This document shows positions 31,383-42,699 of a stretch of 64,000 nucleotides of DNA, one piece after another. Position 1 is the first letter of the stretch, and each line of letters begins with the position of its first letter. The DNA comes from Rhodosorus marinus (taxonomy: Eukaryota; Rhodophyta; Stylonematophyceae; Stylonematales; Stylonemataceae), in contig JAMWBK010000012.1 of NCBI GenBank assembly GCA_029953675.1, positions 1,091,868 to 1,155,867 on the forward strand. Reading direction: 5' to 3'. Under the pieces are notes generated by a model. The model was not told the DNA's origin and ran no database searches. It saw nothing but the letters and a program-made list of their open reading frames with translations. Made by a program: the position numbers and the translations under genes.

Positions 31383-32545
31383 GCACATGCAGCTCACAGA
31401 TGCCATTGAGCACCTTCCTGATGGTATGCTGCAATCGGCGTGCCTGATTTCCCGATTTTGTGTGGGTCCCCGGCTCAACTATTGGCAGCGAAGTCTTCCA
31501 CCGCAATGGGGAGCATGAATTGCTGCTAAGGCGGACGAGGCGACGCGCTATCACATTGGGGCACACTCTTAGACGAACCTCTTGCTTCGGCATCGGCACC
31601 GGACAGGGACCTGATCCGGGCTCAGATGGCTCTACCCTTGCGCCAGAGAGGCTTTGGAGTGGGTGACCGGCGTCTTGTCTGCTCGACTACGACGGTAGCC
31701 TCCTGGGCCACCGCTCATCATACTCTTGTGGGATTTAGCTTCCGCAGTGCATGCCTTTTAAGTTGGGCGCTGACGAACGATGACCTAGTCAACCTTCCGC
31801 CGCCGTTACTGCGTATCTATGACTGCCTGCAACAGGCGTTTCGTCGGTGCATGCCGTGCCGGAAGAGAATCGATATAAGTTCAGTTCCTGGAAGGAGATG
31901 TGCGGGGACGCAATGAGGCAGACTCAGGCATTCTAATCGCCCTTCCTTCTGCGAAGGATGTGCGAGCCGTATCAACGGATGTGGGTACCATTTCTAGGCG
32001 ACACAAGCGCCTGAAATACGTCCTGAGCGAACGCTTGACAAGAGTTGGCTACACGGTCGAGGTGGAATCGGAACTGCCTAGTACACCCTCCGCAACCACC
32101 TCTACTCGTTGCATCGAAGATCTCCTGGTCTCGGACACAGCCGCCAGACGCTCAGCATAGGTGGACCTCGCTGTCACTTGCCCCGTGTCCGGTACATATC
32201 TCCCTTCTGCTGCTCTCCGCAGGAGGTCAGCAGGTTCTGTACTTCGCCGCGTGAAGGAACGACGTTGCGGAGCATGACCAGTGTTCCCCGGGAAGAGGGC
32301 CGGGCTCACAGGTTCCAGCCTTTCATTGTGGAAACCTTTGGGCATATGGAAAAGTCAAGCTTGGAGTGGCTACGTAAACTTTTTACCGAACATCCTGAAG
32401 AATATCTGGTGCTTCGCCGTTTAAGTATCGCACTCTGGCGGTATTCAAGCAACATACTCGCCGAGCCGCGCCACCGTCGCCTTGGCTTACATGCTCTTCT
32501 TCCTAGTGCGCTTTGAGTAGCGCATCAGGCTATGTTGGTAAAGCC
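31383..32545 (+). mobile_element. Family B' copy, degenerate
   Basis: Plus-strand B' sequence begins with the post-RT block (QLTDAIEHLPDGMLQSACLISRFC-like, from 31389) and includes DRDLIRAQMALPLRQRGFGVGDRRLVCS (about 31605-31685), a deletion around the zinc motif, the endonuclease core (RCIEDLLVSDTAARRS, stop codon before the second Asp), and the normal 3' end GCATCAGGCTATGTTGGTAAAGCC. Many stops and frameshifts. Confidence 0.8.
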
Positions 32546-32565
32546 ACGATAGAAGAGAGCCAGGG

Positions 32566-33120
32566 GGGGGGGACTCCAGCTTTCTGTGGAACCCTCTTCA
32601 TAATTTTAGACTTTCTTACACTTTTTAGACTTTATTACACTTTTTACACTTCCTTACTCTTTTTAGACTTTCTTACACTTTCTAGACTATCTTACCCCTT
32701 TTAGACTTTCTTACATTTTTCACTCTTTTTACACTTTTCTCACTTTTCACACTTTTCACACTTTTCACACTTTTCACACTTTTTGCACTTTTTGCACCTT
32801 TCCCAGTGTTTTTTCCTTTTACACTTTTAACACTTTTTAACACTTTCTAACACTTTCTAACACTTTTTAACACTTTTTAACACTTTTCACACTTTTTAAC
32901 ACTTTTCACACTTTTCACACTTTCCACACTTTCCACGCTTTCCACGCTTTCCACACCTTCCACACTTTCCACACTTTCCACACTTTCCACGCTTTCCACA
33001 CTTTCCACACTTTTTCACTCTTTTTTACACTTTTCCGGCTTTTTCCACTCTTTCCGCATTTTCCCCTTTTCCCATTTTTTCGCACTTTTTCGCACTTCCT
33101 CACACTTTTTTGCACTGCAT
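32566..33120. repeat. Degenerate (CACTTTTN)n low-complexity tract
   Basis: About 550 bases of 8-10-nt units such as CACTTTTTA, CACTTTCCA and TTAGACTTT. The composition drifts smoothly along the tract (TTAGACTTT first, then CACTTTTTAA, then CACTTTCCA). It begins with GGGGGGGGGGACTCCA, a start shared with 33986 onward. Confidence 0.85.
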
Positions 33121-33985
33121 CTGAATGAACTTGTTCAACCGCAAACTGGAAAAAGAAAACCCGAGGGGAAGAAAGCAAGACTTAGCGCCGCGAGGAAGAT
33201 CGCACGTTTCCAAAATCAAAGAGCGCTCATACGCTACAGCAAGAAACTTAAACGGGTAAACAACGAGGACAGACGGTCAGGGCGTTCGTGGAACAATTCC
33301 CGAAGCCAACGAGAGCCAACGGAATCCTTGAACCCAAAACAAGCAATGACCAGAGGTACCAGGCGATGAGCTAGAGCCGAAGCACGAATGCCTGGGGAAG
33401 ACAAATCCTCCACATATTTCAATTCTTTGCGACGTCTCATACCGGCAGCGGCAAATCCACGGCGCTCTCCCGCAGCCGCCAAATAACGACTAGCTTGGGG
33501 ATTGGGAACAGCAAGATCAACGTACGTCGTATGGCGGCTATCGTCACAGGTGACCACGAAGTCAGCCACTCGGCTTTCATCATTCTGGTAGTCTGCGACA
33601 GGCAGGGGCTTCTCACGTTCAAATTCAAGACCGGCTTGCCGTGCGTTAGATCCAAGTTCGCGGTATAGCAGGTTCAAGATCCGCGTATGTCGTCGGGTGC
33701 GGGCGCCTTTCACGGCGGGGTAGCTGGCGAGCAGGCGGGCACCAAAATCCGCGGTATCTTCGTTCTGAGAGCATACAGGGCACGGGGAACCCATTTCGGA
33801 AGGCCAGGGCGGCTGATGCAAGCCGAGGTATAAGCAGAGAAGCGCACACTTCGAAATCGGTGAGTGTGTGCGGCGGAAAAGCGGGGACGGTCATGAGCCA
33901 CTGAGAGCTAATACCCCTTCCAAGACTACGCAGGCGGACGCGATCTCGGGAAAATGAGACCATCTGCGCGAGAAGTTGGCCGTAG
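33121..33985 (-). mobile_element. Family A fragment, 5'-truncated
   Basis: Minus-strand A sequence from the tail (CTGAATGAAC, TTCAACCGC) up to the region encoding YGQLLAQMVSFSRDRVRLRSLG. The endonuclease part (RVADFVVTCDDSRHTTYVDLAVPNPQASRYL) is intact from 33234 to 33821; a frameshift near 33815-33830 separates the rest. It is about 85% similar to A copy 1 and lies inside or beside the CACTTTT repeat unit. Confidence 0.85.
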
Positions 33986-34115
33986 GCCAAGGGGGGTGGA
34001 CTCCAATTTTGTGATGTACCTCTTGAGACATACGCTTTTTATCACTACACATGTTGTACACTTTTTGGCACTTTTTTGCACTTTTTACGCTTTTTTTCAG
34101 TGGTATGTTTTTCCG
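33986..34115. repeat. Second poly-G/CACTTTTT repeat unit
   Basis: AAGGGGGGTGGACTCCAATTTTGTG..GTACCTCTTGAG resembles the start of the unit at 32566 (GGACTCCAGCTTTCTGTGGAACCCTCTTCA) and also leads into CACTTTTTG units, so these are two members of one family. Confidence 0.6.
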
Positions 34116-34415
34116 TGTGTCCTCTCCAATTGGGAAGAGAGTGTTGGAACTCCATACGTGATCTAAGCCTCATGTACTAGTCTAAGACAAATGACTTAGA
34201 CTAGAATCGTTTATATCTATATCTAGCACCAACGTAGGGTATAAAATGGACTGGTTTTTATTAGAATACACTAGCCACTCTGTGATCAGAGGGGTTCGTT
34301 GAGTAGAAGGGAACGGTGTATGCGCCTCCACGCGTCTCTATAGCTCTATAAGAACTTCCAGTTCCAACAGGGTATGAGCCCAGCTCACCGTATGGGAACT
34401 TCGTGAACTAAGAAG
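34116..34415. other. Unassigned DNA
   Basis: No gene or repeat recognised. Confidence 0.3.
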
Positions 34416-34747
34416 ATGAGTATGGACTGGATTGTAAAGAAAGTTAATGGTTTGAGGAAATCCTTGCCAAGGAGGACTTCGTCTAGCTGCCCGTACCAAA
34501 GCGAAGAACCGGATGTGGAGGTTCGCGAAGAGCAATTGAGCATGATAATGATAGCTGACCGGACGCAGAGAGCCTACGAATTCAAGGAAGTATTCGCCGC
34601 CGCCATCCGTGTTGAGTACCTTAAGTCTCGCGCCTGTCTGCGTTTCTAACTATGCCTTGTATTCGTTGAAGTGCTGGTATATCTCGTTTTTCTTGCGTAG
34701 GAAGTAAACGCGCGTGTATCGGCTGTACTCGTCCCACGAAAATGGCA
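34416..34747 (-). pseudogene. Copia integrase fragment, antisense
   Basis: Read from 34747 downward, the frame gives DEYSRYTRVYFLRKKNEIYQHFNEYK, then a stop, then ETQTGARLKVLNTDGGGEY. This is the Copia integrase core (D-E-Y-S-R-Y block and the D-G-G-G-E-Y block with a catalytic Asp). It degrades soon after. It is an inverted partner of 35117-35315. Confidence 0.8.
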
Positions 34748-34987
34748 TTGTAGTTTTGTGGCTACGCGGCCGCATTTGCTGGAATGTATGATATCTATAT
34801 TGTTTGCTCATACACCTTCTGTGCCGAGAGGTTACGAATCGTGCAAGACCTCCGAGGAAGTTAAGATAGTCCGTCTACCGAGGCACGGACGTCTTTCGCA
34901 TGCCACAGTGGTTTCAGATGTCATACATTCGGACACATGCGTTTGCCTTGAAGCCGCAAACGCAGTCGGTAAAACCTACTTTGCTTT

Positions 34988-35107
34988 TTTAGCACCATGC
35001 TCGCCGAGGCGCGCCACCGTCGCCTGGGCTTACATGCTCTTCTTCCTAGTCCCTAGTTTCCTTCTACGTTTCGCGTAGCTCATCAGGCTATGTTAGTAAA
35101 CCACCAC
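34988..35107 (+). mobile_element. Family B' 3'-end insertion in Copia
   Basis: CATGCTCGCCGAGGCGCGCCACCGTCGCC.. to CATCAGGCTATGTTAGTAAACC is the last about 120 bases of B'. It splits the Copia integrase frame. Confidence 0.75.
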
Positions 35108-35202
35108 CACTTTGTCATGTTCGTGGGACGAATACAGCCGATATATGTGCGTTACTTCCTACGCAAGAAAAAGATATATAACAGCTCTTCAACGAATACA
35201 AA

Positions 35203-35310
35203 TCTTGGTTAGAAACGCAGACCGACGCGCGACTTAAAGGAATTCCGCACGGATGGTCTTGGTTAGAAACGCAGACCGACGCGCGACTTAAAGGAATTCC
35301 GCACGGATGG
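35203..35310 (+). repeat. 54-bp tandem duplication
   Basis: The 54-bp unit at 35203-35256 is repeated exactly at 35257-35310. It lies in the Copia integrase region; the antisense copy at 34600-34700 has only one unit. It is a local replication slippage event and is very recent, as there are no differences. Confidence 0.9.
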
Positions 35311-35990
35311 TTGCGGCGAATACGAAGGCCTGGAAGCAACTCGTCAAGCATGACATTGAATGGGATCCAACGGCGCCACACTCACCAGAAACGAATGCAT
35401 TGTCTGAACGGACAAATCGATCCATACTACTTCTAATCCGATTAGTGATACACCAATCCGGAGTCAATGCGGAACGGTGGACATGGACTCTGCAACTAGT
35501 CCAGAGGCTGTTGAACGGTCTTGCTAGAAAGGGACAACATCAGACAGTGGGCTCTCCTTCTTCGGACACTGTATCTCGGACTCATGCGGTGCTAGATGCG
35601 CTGATACCCTCCTTCCCCAACTGGAGCCGTGAACGCTTTGCCAGATATGAGCGCTGCCTGGTGGTATGGGCTCATAATCCGGATGACACTAGGTGTGTCG
35701 AAGGCGGACAAGAAGGGTTCACTGGAGCGGCACTCCAATTGCAGCCGGTCTCACCTCAGGTGCTCCATTTTTTTGGCACTCGTGAGATCCAGTATGTGCT
35801 CAAGCTGTGGATTTGGCTCGCAAGTTCAGTCCTGCGGCATCAAAAAGTGAACAAGTGGCTACCGCTCTTGTATGAAAATAAGCAAGATTGTTCAGCCTTC
35901 ACAACGATATTTTCGAACACAGGCACATGAACCATTAACAGGCTAAGAACCCAGACCTGAACATGCCACCAAATCGCACGTTGTGGCGGA

Positions 35991-37653
35991 CTGAGGTGGG
36001 GAATTGAGAACACGACAACGCGATCGATACAGAAGAACGCTTACCATTCCATATTATCGTTTCCTGCAATAACAACCCGAGAATCCAAACAATGAAGAAA
36101 GAATACCTCCCAAACCAGGCTAGCCTTCTTAGGTTTCTTGATCAAAGACTGAGGTTCTCCTCGCTGGCTCACAGTGAACTCTTGAGCGTTGCAGTTAAAA
36201 GACACGCCCGCGCAGCAAACCACACATCTCACCAGTGGTCCAATGATCCAATCCACAACTCCGTACAAATTCATCTTCGGGACACGAACCTCGGTTCCGG
36301 CATCCAAAACTCCAAATCCCTTTTCCAAATATTTGAACCGGTTCGAGACATCGGATTCGCCCAATCATTTCAATCAAAAAGGAGACTCAATGCCGGAAAA
36401 GTTTTAATTATTCCCTCAGCAAGGTTGAAATTGACTGATTCTAGACTGTCAATAGTGGTCAATAGTATATGCTCTTTGGTGTTGGTTTTACTAACCTAAG
36501 CCTTAGCGCTTACACGGGGCATAATGTGAAGTATGTCCTAGGGAAAAGGCGTGAAAGCCAAGACGGCGGCGGCGACTCTCGGCTAGTAAGTGCTAGAATG
36601 TTAGTTTTTCGGAATTGACATCTGTGAACGAAGTCGTTCATAGATCGAGACTCCGTGCGGAAGCAGGGCAGTGCTAGAGATACCAGAACAAACACAGAAG
36701 CAAGAAGATATTGAGGAAACAAATGTTGTAAGTTTTTTCCCAAAAGAAATTCCAAGTATGCGGAAGGATAATTGGTGGGTTGGCGACGTGTTTGTCCTGA
36801 ACAAATCACTGGGCGGAGTTAACTCGTGGGCTCGAATACACAAACGGGTGTATTCGCCAGCCCTTTGGGTCAAATCAGTTGACTCGTGATTTTCCCTAGG
36901 GACTTTTAGAGGAAATATCGTAGGGACACACTTGTTTACTGTACCTTCGTCAACTGCCCAGACTCTAATTCCGAACAGTAGTCAAAAGCGTTTGGACTTG
37001 GACTTCACGGACAGATTGTCGCAGTATACCCAGCAATTTAATAAAAGCCAGTTTAATAGAAGCCAGTTTAATAGAGTCGGAGCCCGTGACTGTCTTCCGG
37101 ACTGTTGGGTGTTTTTGAGACTTGGCAAGTTTCCATTCACTTCACATGTGTGCCCTAGTTGGTACTACCATTCCGTTAAACACTTCAATGTCAAGCTATC
37201 TCGAGAAGAGTTCGAAACAAACAAGTAAACCCAGGACACGTGATAACAGGCTCTGCTTCAAGAGAAAAATGCTCGACCAAAACAAACATCTGAGTTGTGA
37301 CACCAGGTTGGACAAGATGGAAGCAGTCAACCAACCCTTTGGCACCTTCCCAATCTATCAAGCAGGGACATTCAGTCGCAAGCAAGAAGTTGTTCAGACA
37401 TAGATCAACCGAAAGAGATTGACAATCCTCATGCTTTTTGTTCAGTGTCCAGTTCCATAATCACGTGTGTAGAAACGTGTAAAGGAGTTTGCCTTTGCTA
37501 TACATTGGAAACTCTCGGAGTCTATAATCCCCTGCTATGTATAATATGGAGTTTTCGAGTTTTCAATCATGAGAAGAGAGGCCGTGGTGGCCATCATGAT
37601 GCACAAGGAACGGGTGAAATAGAAGGTGAGAAATTAAAAGTACGCTGTTCAGG
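35991..37653. other. Unassigned intergenic DNA
   Basis: No gene is recognised. Open frames at 36092-36499, 36671-36889 and 36932-37228 have no domains. Near 36485 the sequence GGTTTTACTAACCTAAGCCTTAGCGC weakly resembles a B-type 3' end on the minus strand. GTTTAATAGAAGCCA-like units repeat three times at 37035-37076. The promoter of the beta-helix gene should lie in the last few hundred bases. Confidence 0.4.
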
Positions 37654-38829
37654 ATGTTTTCGCTGACGACGGCCTCTGCGGTGGTAATTGCTTTTTGCAT
37701 TGCGATGACCAGAGCACAAGTCATCAACTTGAACTGCTATGGAGACCTTCACATGCAAGTGCGAAACGCTCCGGTAGGGGCCGAGCTTGTGGGGAGTACA
37801 GGTTGTACCTTTACACTATCTCGAGCGGTTAAGATTATGAAACCTTTGCGCATCAGAAACTTCAGGGCCCAGCTGCGGCCTGGTCTCGGCAATACGGCAG
37901 CGATTGTAATCTCTTCCCGAGGTGTGCAATTAATCGACTTTGAGTTGATCGGGAACAAGCACACAGTGTCATTCGAGGATCGGGAGTCTCTTCTTCGCAT
38001 AAACGCAGGAGGCTTTTCAATTGTGAGCGGTGCATTCGTCAACTCATCCAGGGATGGGATTACTGTTGTACCGGCGAGAAGCACTCGCACAGCAATCAAT
38101 GCCGGTTCGATAAGAAACATTTATGGTTATGGCGTCGAAAGAGATGTTGTGGCTATCAACTCACGCCATGGACTAGTTACTTCCAAGATCTACATAAGTG
38201 GAGTCGAGGTGTATGACAGTGCACAGAAGGGCGCCGTGGAAGTCGCTGATGGATGTCAGTGGATACATGTTCAAGATGTATTCTGTGAACGATGCTTCTA
38301 CGTTGTTTCTATCCAAGATCATATCCCGAGATGGGCCGAAGATGACCCAGAGAGTCAAATGCAAGCCAACCATCATATCCGGTTCTATAACATTCGAGGA
38401 AGAGATCTCATGTACGGTGTTATCTCCGAAACGAGCCCAATAGGACACTCGGATATAATTTTTAGTAGTCTCGCCTTCTCGGATTGTAGACAAGCTGTAT
38501 ACCTGAGATATTTGAACAGCGTCAGTGTGAGATTCCTAAGGATCGAGCGGCCAAAGACTGGCAGCCCCCTAGTTTTGGCTGAGGCATGTAATCGGGTCTC
38601 ATTGAGCAATGCAGTCTTCCGAAATAGTACGCACAGAGGAATTGCAATCGCGACGAATGACTGTACTGAGCTCTACGTGGGATCCGTTGTACTAGAACGT
38701 GACACCCAGTTCTGGGCAGGGTTAAGGGTTGAGGTTGCTCCTTCATTTATAGGCATTCCTGTTACTGCTGCGTATAATCGCTTTGATGCAGCTAGGAACG
38801 GTGAGATCATCCAACGTTTTAGTGGGTGA
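37654..38829 (+). CDS. Secreted right-handed parallel beta-helix protein
   Basis: The product is 391 aa and intronless. A signal peptide (MFSLTTASAVVIAFCIAMTRAQ) is followed by a protein made of short, regularly spaced hydrophobic strands (LRIRNFRA, VQLIDFELIGN, FSIVSGAFVNSSRDGITVV, VYISGVEVYDSAQKGAVEVADGCQWIHVQDV, HIRFYNIRG, RVSLSNAVFRNSTHRGIAIATN). That is the pattern of a right-handed parallel beta-helix (pectin-lyase-like fold). Members often bind or cleave polysaccharides; I see no catalytic motif that fixes an enzyme class, so the function is unknown. The start is the first Met of the frame and gives the signal peptide directly. Confidence 0.75.
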   Translation: MFSLTTASAVVIAFCIAMTRAQVINLNCYGDLHMQVRNAPVGAELVGSTGCTFTLSRAVKIMKPLRIRNFRAQLRPGLGNTAAIVISSRGVQLIDFELIGNKHTVSFEDRESLLRINAGGFSIVSGAFVNSSRDGITVVPARSTRTAINAGSIRNIYGYGVERDVVAINSRHGLVTSKIYISGVEVYDSAQKGAVEVADGCQWIHVQDVFCERCFYVVSIQDHIPRWAEDDPESQMQANHHIRFYNIRGRDLMYGVISETSPIGHSDIIFSSLAFSDCRQAVYLRYLNSVSVRFLRIERPKTGSPLVLAEACNRVSLSNAVFRNSTHRGIAIATNDCTELYVGSVVLERDTQFWAGLRVEVAPSFIGIPVTAAYNRFDAARNGEIIQRFSG

Positions 38830-39169
38830 GCCGTTCCTGAAAATAGTTTTACGAACACTCGGGTGGTCCTTCTCTATGTTGACTACCAGCAACAAATTGT
38901 TTTTTCCTTTGAAGCGTCAAAATCTGCTATTTTTAAACCTCCTACTAGGATAGTAGGAGAGATCCTAGGAGCAGTTGCAATAAGTGGGAGAGTACTACCT
39001 AGCCGATGTGAACCTTTCGCTTCATCCCAGACTAACGTAAAGCTCAGTAAACAAATTCAGTCAGTTCACATTCCGTCAAGTCCAATCCAAATGATTTTAG
39101 AGATTGAACTTAAGCCAATAAATAAATAAACAGTAAACGGAATTTTTTTTTTTTCAAAAACAGGTGGTT
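38830..39169. other. Downstream region of the beta-helix gene
   Basis: AT-rich 3' flank with AATAAATAAATAAAC near 39117, a possible polyadenylation region. No gene. Confidence 0.35.
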
Positions 39170-41281
39170 TCACTAGAGGTGGTGGTGGTTTTACTGGACT
39201 TTACTAGCATAGCCTGAAGCGCTACGCAGGGCGTGAAGATGAGCTAATAACTAGGGAGGGAAGCATGCAACCCCAGGCGCCGATGGTGCGCCTCGGAAAG
39301 CATGTCGCTGGAATATCGCCAAAGGGAGACACTTAAACGCCTCAAGAACGAATGGTTTAATCGGGGCTGAAAAAAAAAACCCCGAGGGGAAAAAAAGACT
39401 AAGCGCGGCGAAGTACTCGCGCCTCCAACATCAAAGCGGCATTCATGCGCCACAGCAGGAAACTTAAGCGGGTAAACAACGATTGAAGACGGTCAGGGCG
39501 TTCGCGGAACAACTCCCGAAGCCAGCGAGAACCAACAGAGTCCATGAACCCAAAGCACTCAATGATCAGGGGTACCAAGCGATGTGCTAGTGCCGAAGCA
39601 CGAACACCAGGGGAAGACAAAGCCCCCGCGTATTTGATCTCTTTGCGGCGTCTCATGCTGGCGGCGGCAGATCCACGGCGCTCCCCCGCAGCCGGGAGAT
39701 AACGACTAGCTTGAGGGTTAGGAACAGCAAGATCAACGTATGTGGTACGGCGGCTGTCGTCACAGGTGATCACCAGGTCGGCTACACGGCGTTCATCATT
39801 TTGAAAGTCCGCGACGGGTAAAGGTTTCTCACGTTCGATTTCCAGACCGGCTTGCCGGACTATAGGCCGAAGTTCCCGGTATAACAGGTTCAAGATCCGT
39901 GTATGGCGGCGGGTTCGAGCACCTTTCACCGCCGGGCAACTAGCGAGCATGTGGGCGCCAAAATCTGCGTTGTCTTCAGTCTGAGAGCAGAGAGGGCACG
40001 ACGAACCAATCTCGTACGGCCAAGGGGGCTGATGTAAGCCGAGGTATAAGCGCAGGGAAGTACGCACTTCGAAATCCGACAGTGTGAGTGGCGGAAAGGC
40101 TGGTACGGTCATGAGCCACTGAGAGCTAATAACCCCTCCAAGACTACGTAGGCGGGCGCGAGCGCGGGAAGATGAGACCATCTGCGCGAGGAGTCGGCCA
40201 TATGAAGCACGGTGCAAGTCCCAAGAAAGGATATTCTGCAGCGCATCCGTGCGTGCTTGAGCTCGGCTCCCAGCGCGCTGGGAATCATCAGGAGGATCAA
40301 CTGGAACTTCTTCTTCTGCGGGAGAGCGCCAAACATTCAGTAGGATGCTCAGCAAAACATTTCCGCAACCACTCTAAACCCGACTTATCCACGTGACCAA
40401 AGCTTTCCACAATGAATGGCTGGAACCGGTGAGAGCGACCCTCAGCGCAAGGCAGACTGGCCATGCTCTCAGCATACCGTCGTTCCTTAACTCTTCGAAC
40501 GGTTGAAGCCGCGGCCCCCCCGGCGGCGGGCGGCTGCGGTGAGGTGGGCGCTGGCCCCGGGGCAGGTAATCGCAAGGTCCACATATGTTGAGCGTCTGGC
40601 AGCAGCGTCGGAGACGAGGAGATCGGCTATACAACGGGGCGGTGCAGAGTCCGAGATTGATCTGGGCAGTTCCGACTCAACCTCAACCGTATGCCCTATC
40701 CGAGTCAAAAATTCGCTGAGGATGTACTTGAGGCGAGTGTGACGCCTCGTACGGAGACCTCTCAACAGTCCGCAGGAACCCAGGAAGTGGTAGCCACAAG
40801 CGTCAATCCGACTCTCACATCCCTGACAGAAAGACGGCCGATTAGAGTGCCACGGAGCCAGTGGCAAACCGAGATAGATCCGTGCGGCAGAACGGAACTG
40901 GAAAGCATCGAGCGGATGACTCAATGACGACGGTAGAGTGGTTAACCACAAGTGCGAGAGATGGCCTCCCATGCCGCGGAGACGAGCGGCAGTGATAGGC
41001 GGCGTGAGAGGAGAATTGAGCATGACTGTGTGAGCGGCACTGTGTTGGCCCCAGGTGAGGCTATGTTGAATCACATCAGTGCGGGAGCTCCACAATCGGC
41101 TCAAACCCGGGTAGTCTGCAACAGGGGACCCGGGGCTAGCCTCTCCGTCATCGGCAAGAACTCGGTCGAGGGGAGAATCCTCAATCGCTTCAGCTCGTCC
41201 CCATAACAGCTCCCTCCAGGAACGAAAGCGGGACCTATTTGCGTCCGGCACGGCGTTAAACCTCCTGAACGCGTGTTGAAG
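39170..41281 (-). mobile_element. Family B copy with nested A
   Basis: Minus-strand B from its 3' end (GGACTTTACTAGCATAGCC, plus 39195) to the post-RT region (about 41280), interrupted by an A element at 39348-40322. At 41281 it is joined directly to a C fragment, and the junction creates a chimeric open frame (40487-41398). Confidence 0.9.
39348..40322 (-). mobile_element. Family A copy nested in B
   Basis: About 975 bp of A (tail ACGAATGG on plus, 5'-truncated in the linker before the zinc motif) is inserted in B at CTCA-AGA; AGA is found on both sides (39345-39347, 40323-40325). The coding part (39399-40319) is intact and nearly identical to A copy 1, covering the zinc motif and endonuclease. 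The open frame runs 11 codons into B sequence. Confidence 0.92.
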
Positions 41282-42299
41282 AGACTGAACTAGAGCGGGA
41301 GGTTTCGGCAGAACGCTCACCAGACACATACGAGCCGTCGGAGCAACGATGGTCGACTGCACAGCTGGCGGACCAGATCTGTGCATAGTCGCGAACAATA
41401 CAACGGAGGCTCGGACCAGAAACCCCGCCGCGGATCTCGGTTTTTGCAGGGTAACTACCCTGCAAAAACCGCGAGAAACATCTCTTCGAAGCGCACCGGG
41501 CGAGACTGCAGCTTGGAATAATGGTTCAATACATCAAACCCTCTCTCGAGAGGCACACCATTGTTCATTCCAAAGCTTGGTCACCAACCCACGAATCTCC
41601 CCTGAAAACCGAGCTCGAATACGGTCCGCCGCGGGATCCGGGTCGGGAGTCTGGCTGCGTGAAATACCAACGCTGACACCGAAAAAATTGAGTGCGGTTG
41701 AGATGCAGGTAAACGTTCGACAAGTGCTGGGGCCGCCAATTCCGGGATTGTTGACCACCGAGAAGTGCACTAGTTGCCGGAGTAAAAACGGAAGGACTGG
41801 GGTACAACGGTTTCATCACTGCCCAACATCAACTGGACTGTGGCAACGTAGGCACGACGAAATCTGCAGAGAGTTGGCAAGGTGGCTGAGGCGATGGCGG
41901 ATACGCGGCGAGAGCTGCGGAGAAGTGGAAAATCGCTCACTTCAAGGAAGCGATGGTGATCGAGAAACCGGATGACAAGTTCATCCCGATAGCGATAGAG
42001 ACGTTTGGGCGTACGGGGCAAATGGCACAAGAGTTCCTCCGCGACAGCTGCAAACACTTACTACACAGGAGTGAGGAGCCGAGAGACGTGAGATCGCAGA
42101 TAAACCGGCAACTATGGCGAGGTAACGCAGAGATAGCACTAGGCGCTTTGCGCGTGGACCAGTTGGAGAATCCGCTGGTGCCCGTTTTTTCTTTTGAACG
42201 TAGCATGAGACCCCGGTAGCGGGGTTCCAGTAAGTTTCTCCCTAGATAGGATTAGACGTAGTGTTGCGCTGCAGTAGGCAGCTGCCCAGTACAGCTTAC
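41282..42299 (+). mobile_element. Family C 3'-half fragment
   Basis: This begins with the sequence that ends C copy 1 (GACTGAACTAGAGCGGGAGG, also at 8466). It encodes the zinc region (CTSCRSKNGRTGVQRFHHC, about 41771-41822), then a deletion near 41897 removes the whole D-x14-D core (compare 52960-53080), then the C terminus resumes to RSMRPR at 42219. The 3' UTR holds GGCAGCTGCC at 42277-42286 and leads into a telomere-like unit. It cannot encode a working endonuclease. Confidence 0.88.
41438..41471. repeat. Perfect hairpin, 16-bp stem
   Basis: The arms 41438-41453 and 41456-41471 are exact reverse complements with a 2-base gap. It interrupts C coding sequence. Confidence 0.9.
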
Positions 42300-42320
42300 G
42301 GTTACGTTATTCTGGGGTTA
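42300..42320 (+). repeat. Interstitial telomere-like unit
   Basis: GGTTACGTTATTCTGGGGTTA differs at one base from the terminal array. It lies exactly between a C 3' end and a C 5' end. Confidence 0.85.
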
Positions 42321-42622
42321 GTGCAGGCTTTGCCACGTCTTGGGGTAAGAGAGAAGATTTTGGACGGCCTTGTTTGTGGAAAACAACGGTAAAAGTTTAT
42401 ACACAGTTACACGTATGATTGTGAGGGAGGTACGCGGGCCGTACCCCGAACCTCTTGTGATCCCGGGCCTCGGGTACCCGGGAAATGGAGAATGAGCACC
42501 AGCAACAGCCTGCAGGAGACGCGCAGGAAGCTAGGACCATCGCAGATCTGAATTCATAAAACAGAGCAGAGAGGCAGGCTGCAGCCGACCCAGCCGCCGC
42601 TTTTCTCCATCAGCTACGACCG
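42321..42622 (+). mobile_element. Family C 5'-end fragment
   Basis: This is a C 5' UTR followed by the ORF1 start at 42415 (MIVREVRGPYPEPLV, as at 127), which soon hits a stop. Bases 42585-42620 still match ORF1 (AAAFLHQLR). It ends abruptly at about 42622. Confidence 0.8.
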
Positions 42623-42699
42623 AAAAAGAAACAAAACCCCAATCCTCGACAACAACTCCTCCCACTTACTATACATTGATCCACTTCGTAACCCCTTAC

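Larger units (their letters stand above)
34758..35990 (+). pseudogene. Copia integrase pseudogene, split by a B' insertion
   Basis: The first part (34840-34985) has CKTSEEVKIVRLPRHG and SDVIHSDTCVCLEAANAVGKTYFAF, the Copia pre-integrase/integrase start with its first catalytic Asp region. A B' 3'-end insertion (34988-35107) follows. The integrase resumes at 35117 (DEYSRY-like), runs through a 54-bp tandem duplication, and continues as PHSPETNALSERTNRSI, which includes the catalytic Glu. Stops and frameshifts make it dead. Confidence 0.8.

Noticed and set aside
32566-33120. CRISPR-like array
   Set aside because: Units are 8-10 bases with no spacers; it is a eukaryotic low-complexity tract.
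32915-33178. Open frame encoding (K-V-W/A-W-K)n on the minus strand
   Set aside because: It is only a translation of the CACTTTCCA low-complexity tract.
35307-35930. Intact host gene of 207 codons
   Set aside because: The first part is a Copia integrase piece (SPETNALSERTNRSI); the rest is decayed element sequence.
40487-41398. 303-codon frame across 41281
   Set aside because: It is a chimera made by the B/C junction, not a gene; the first about 38 codons are antisense C sequence.
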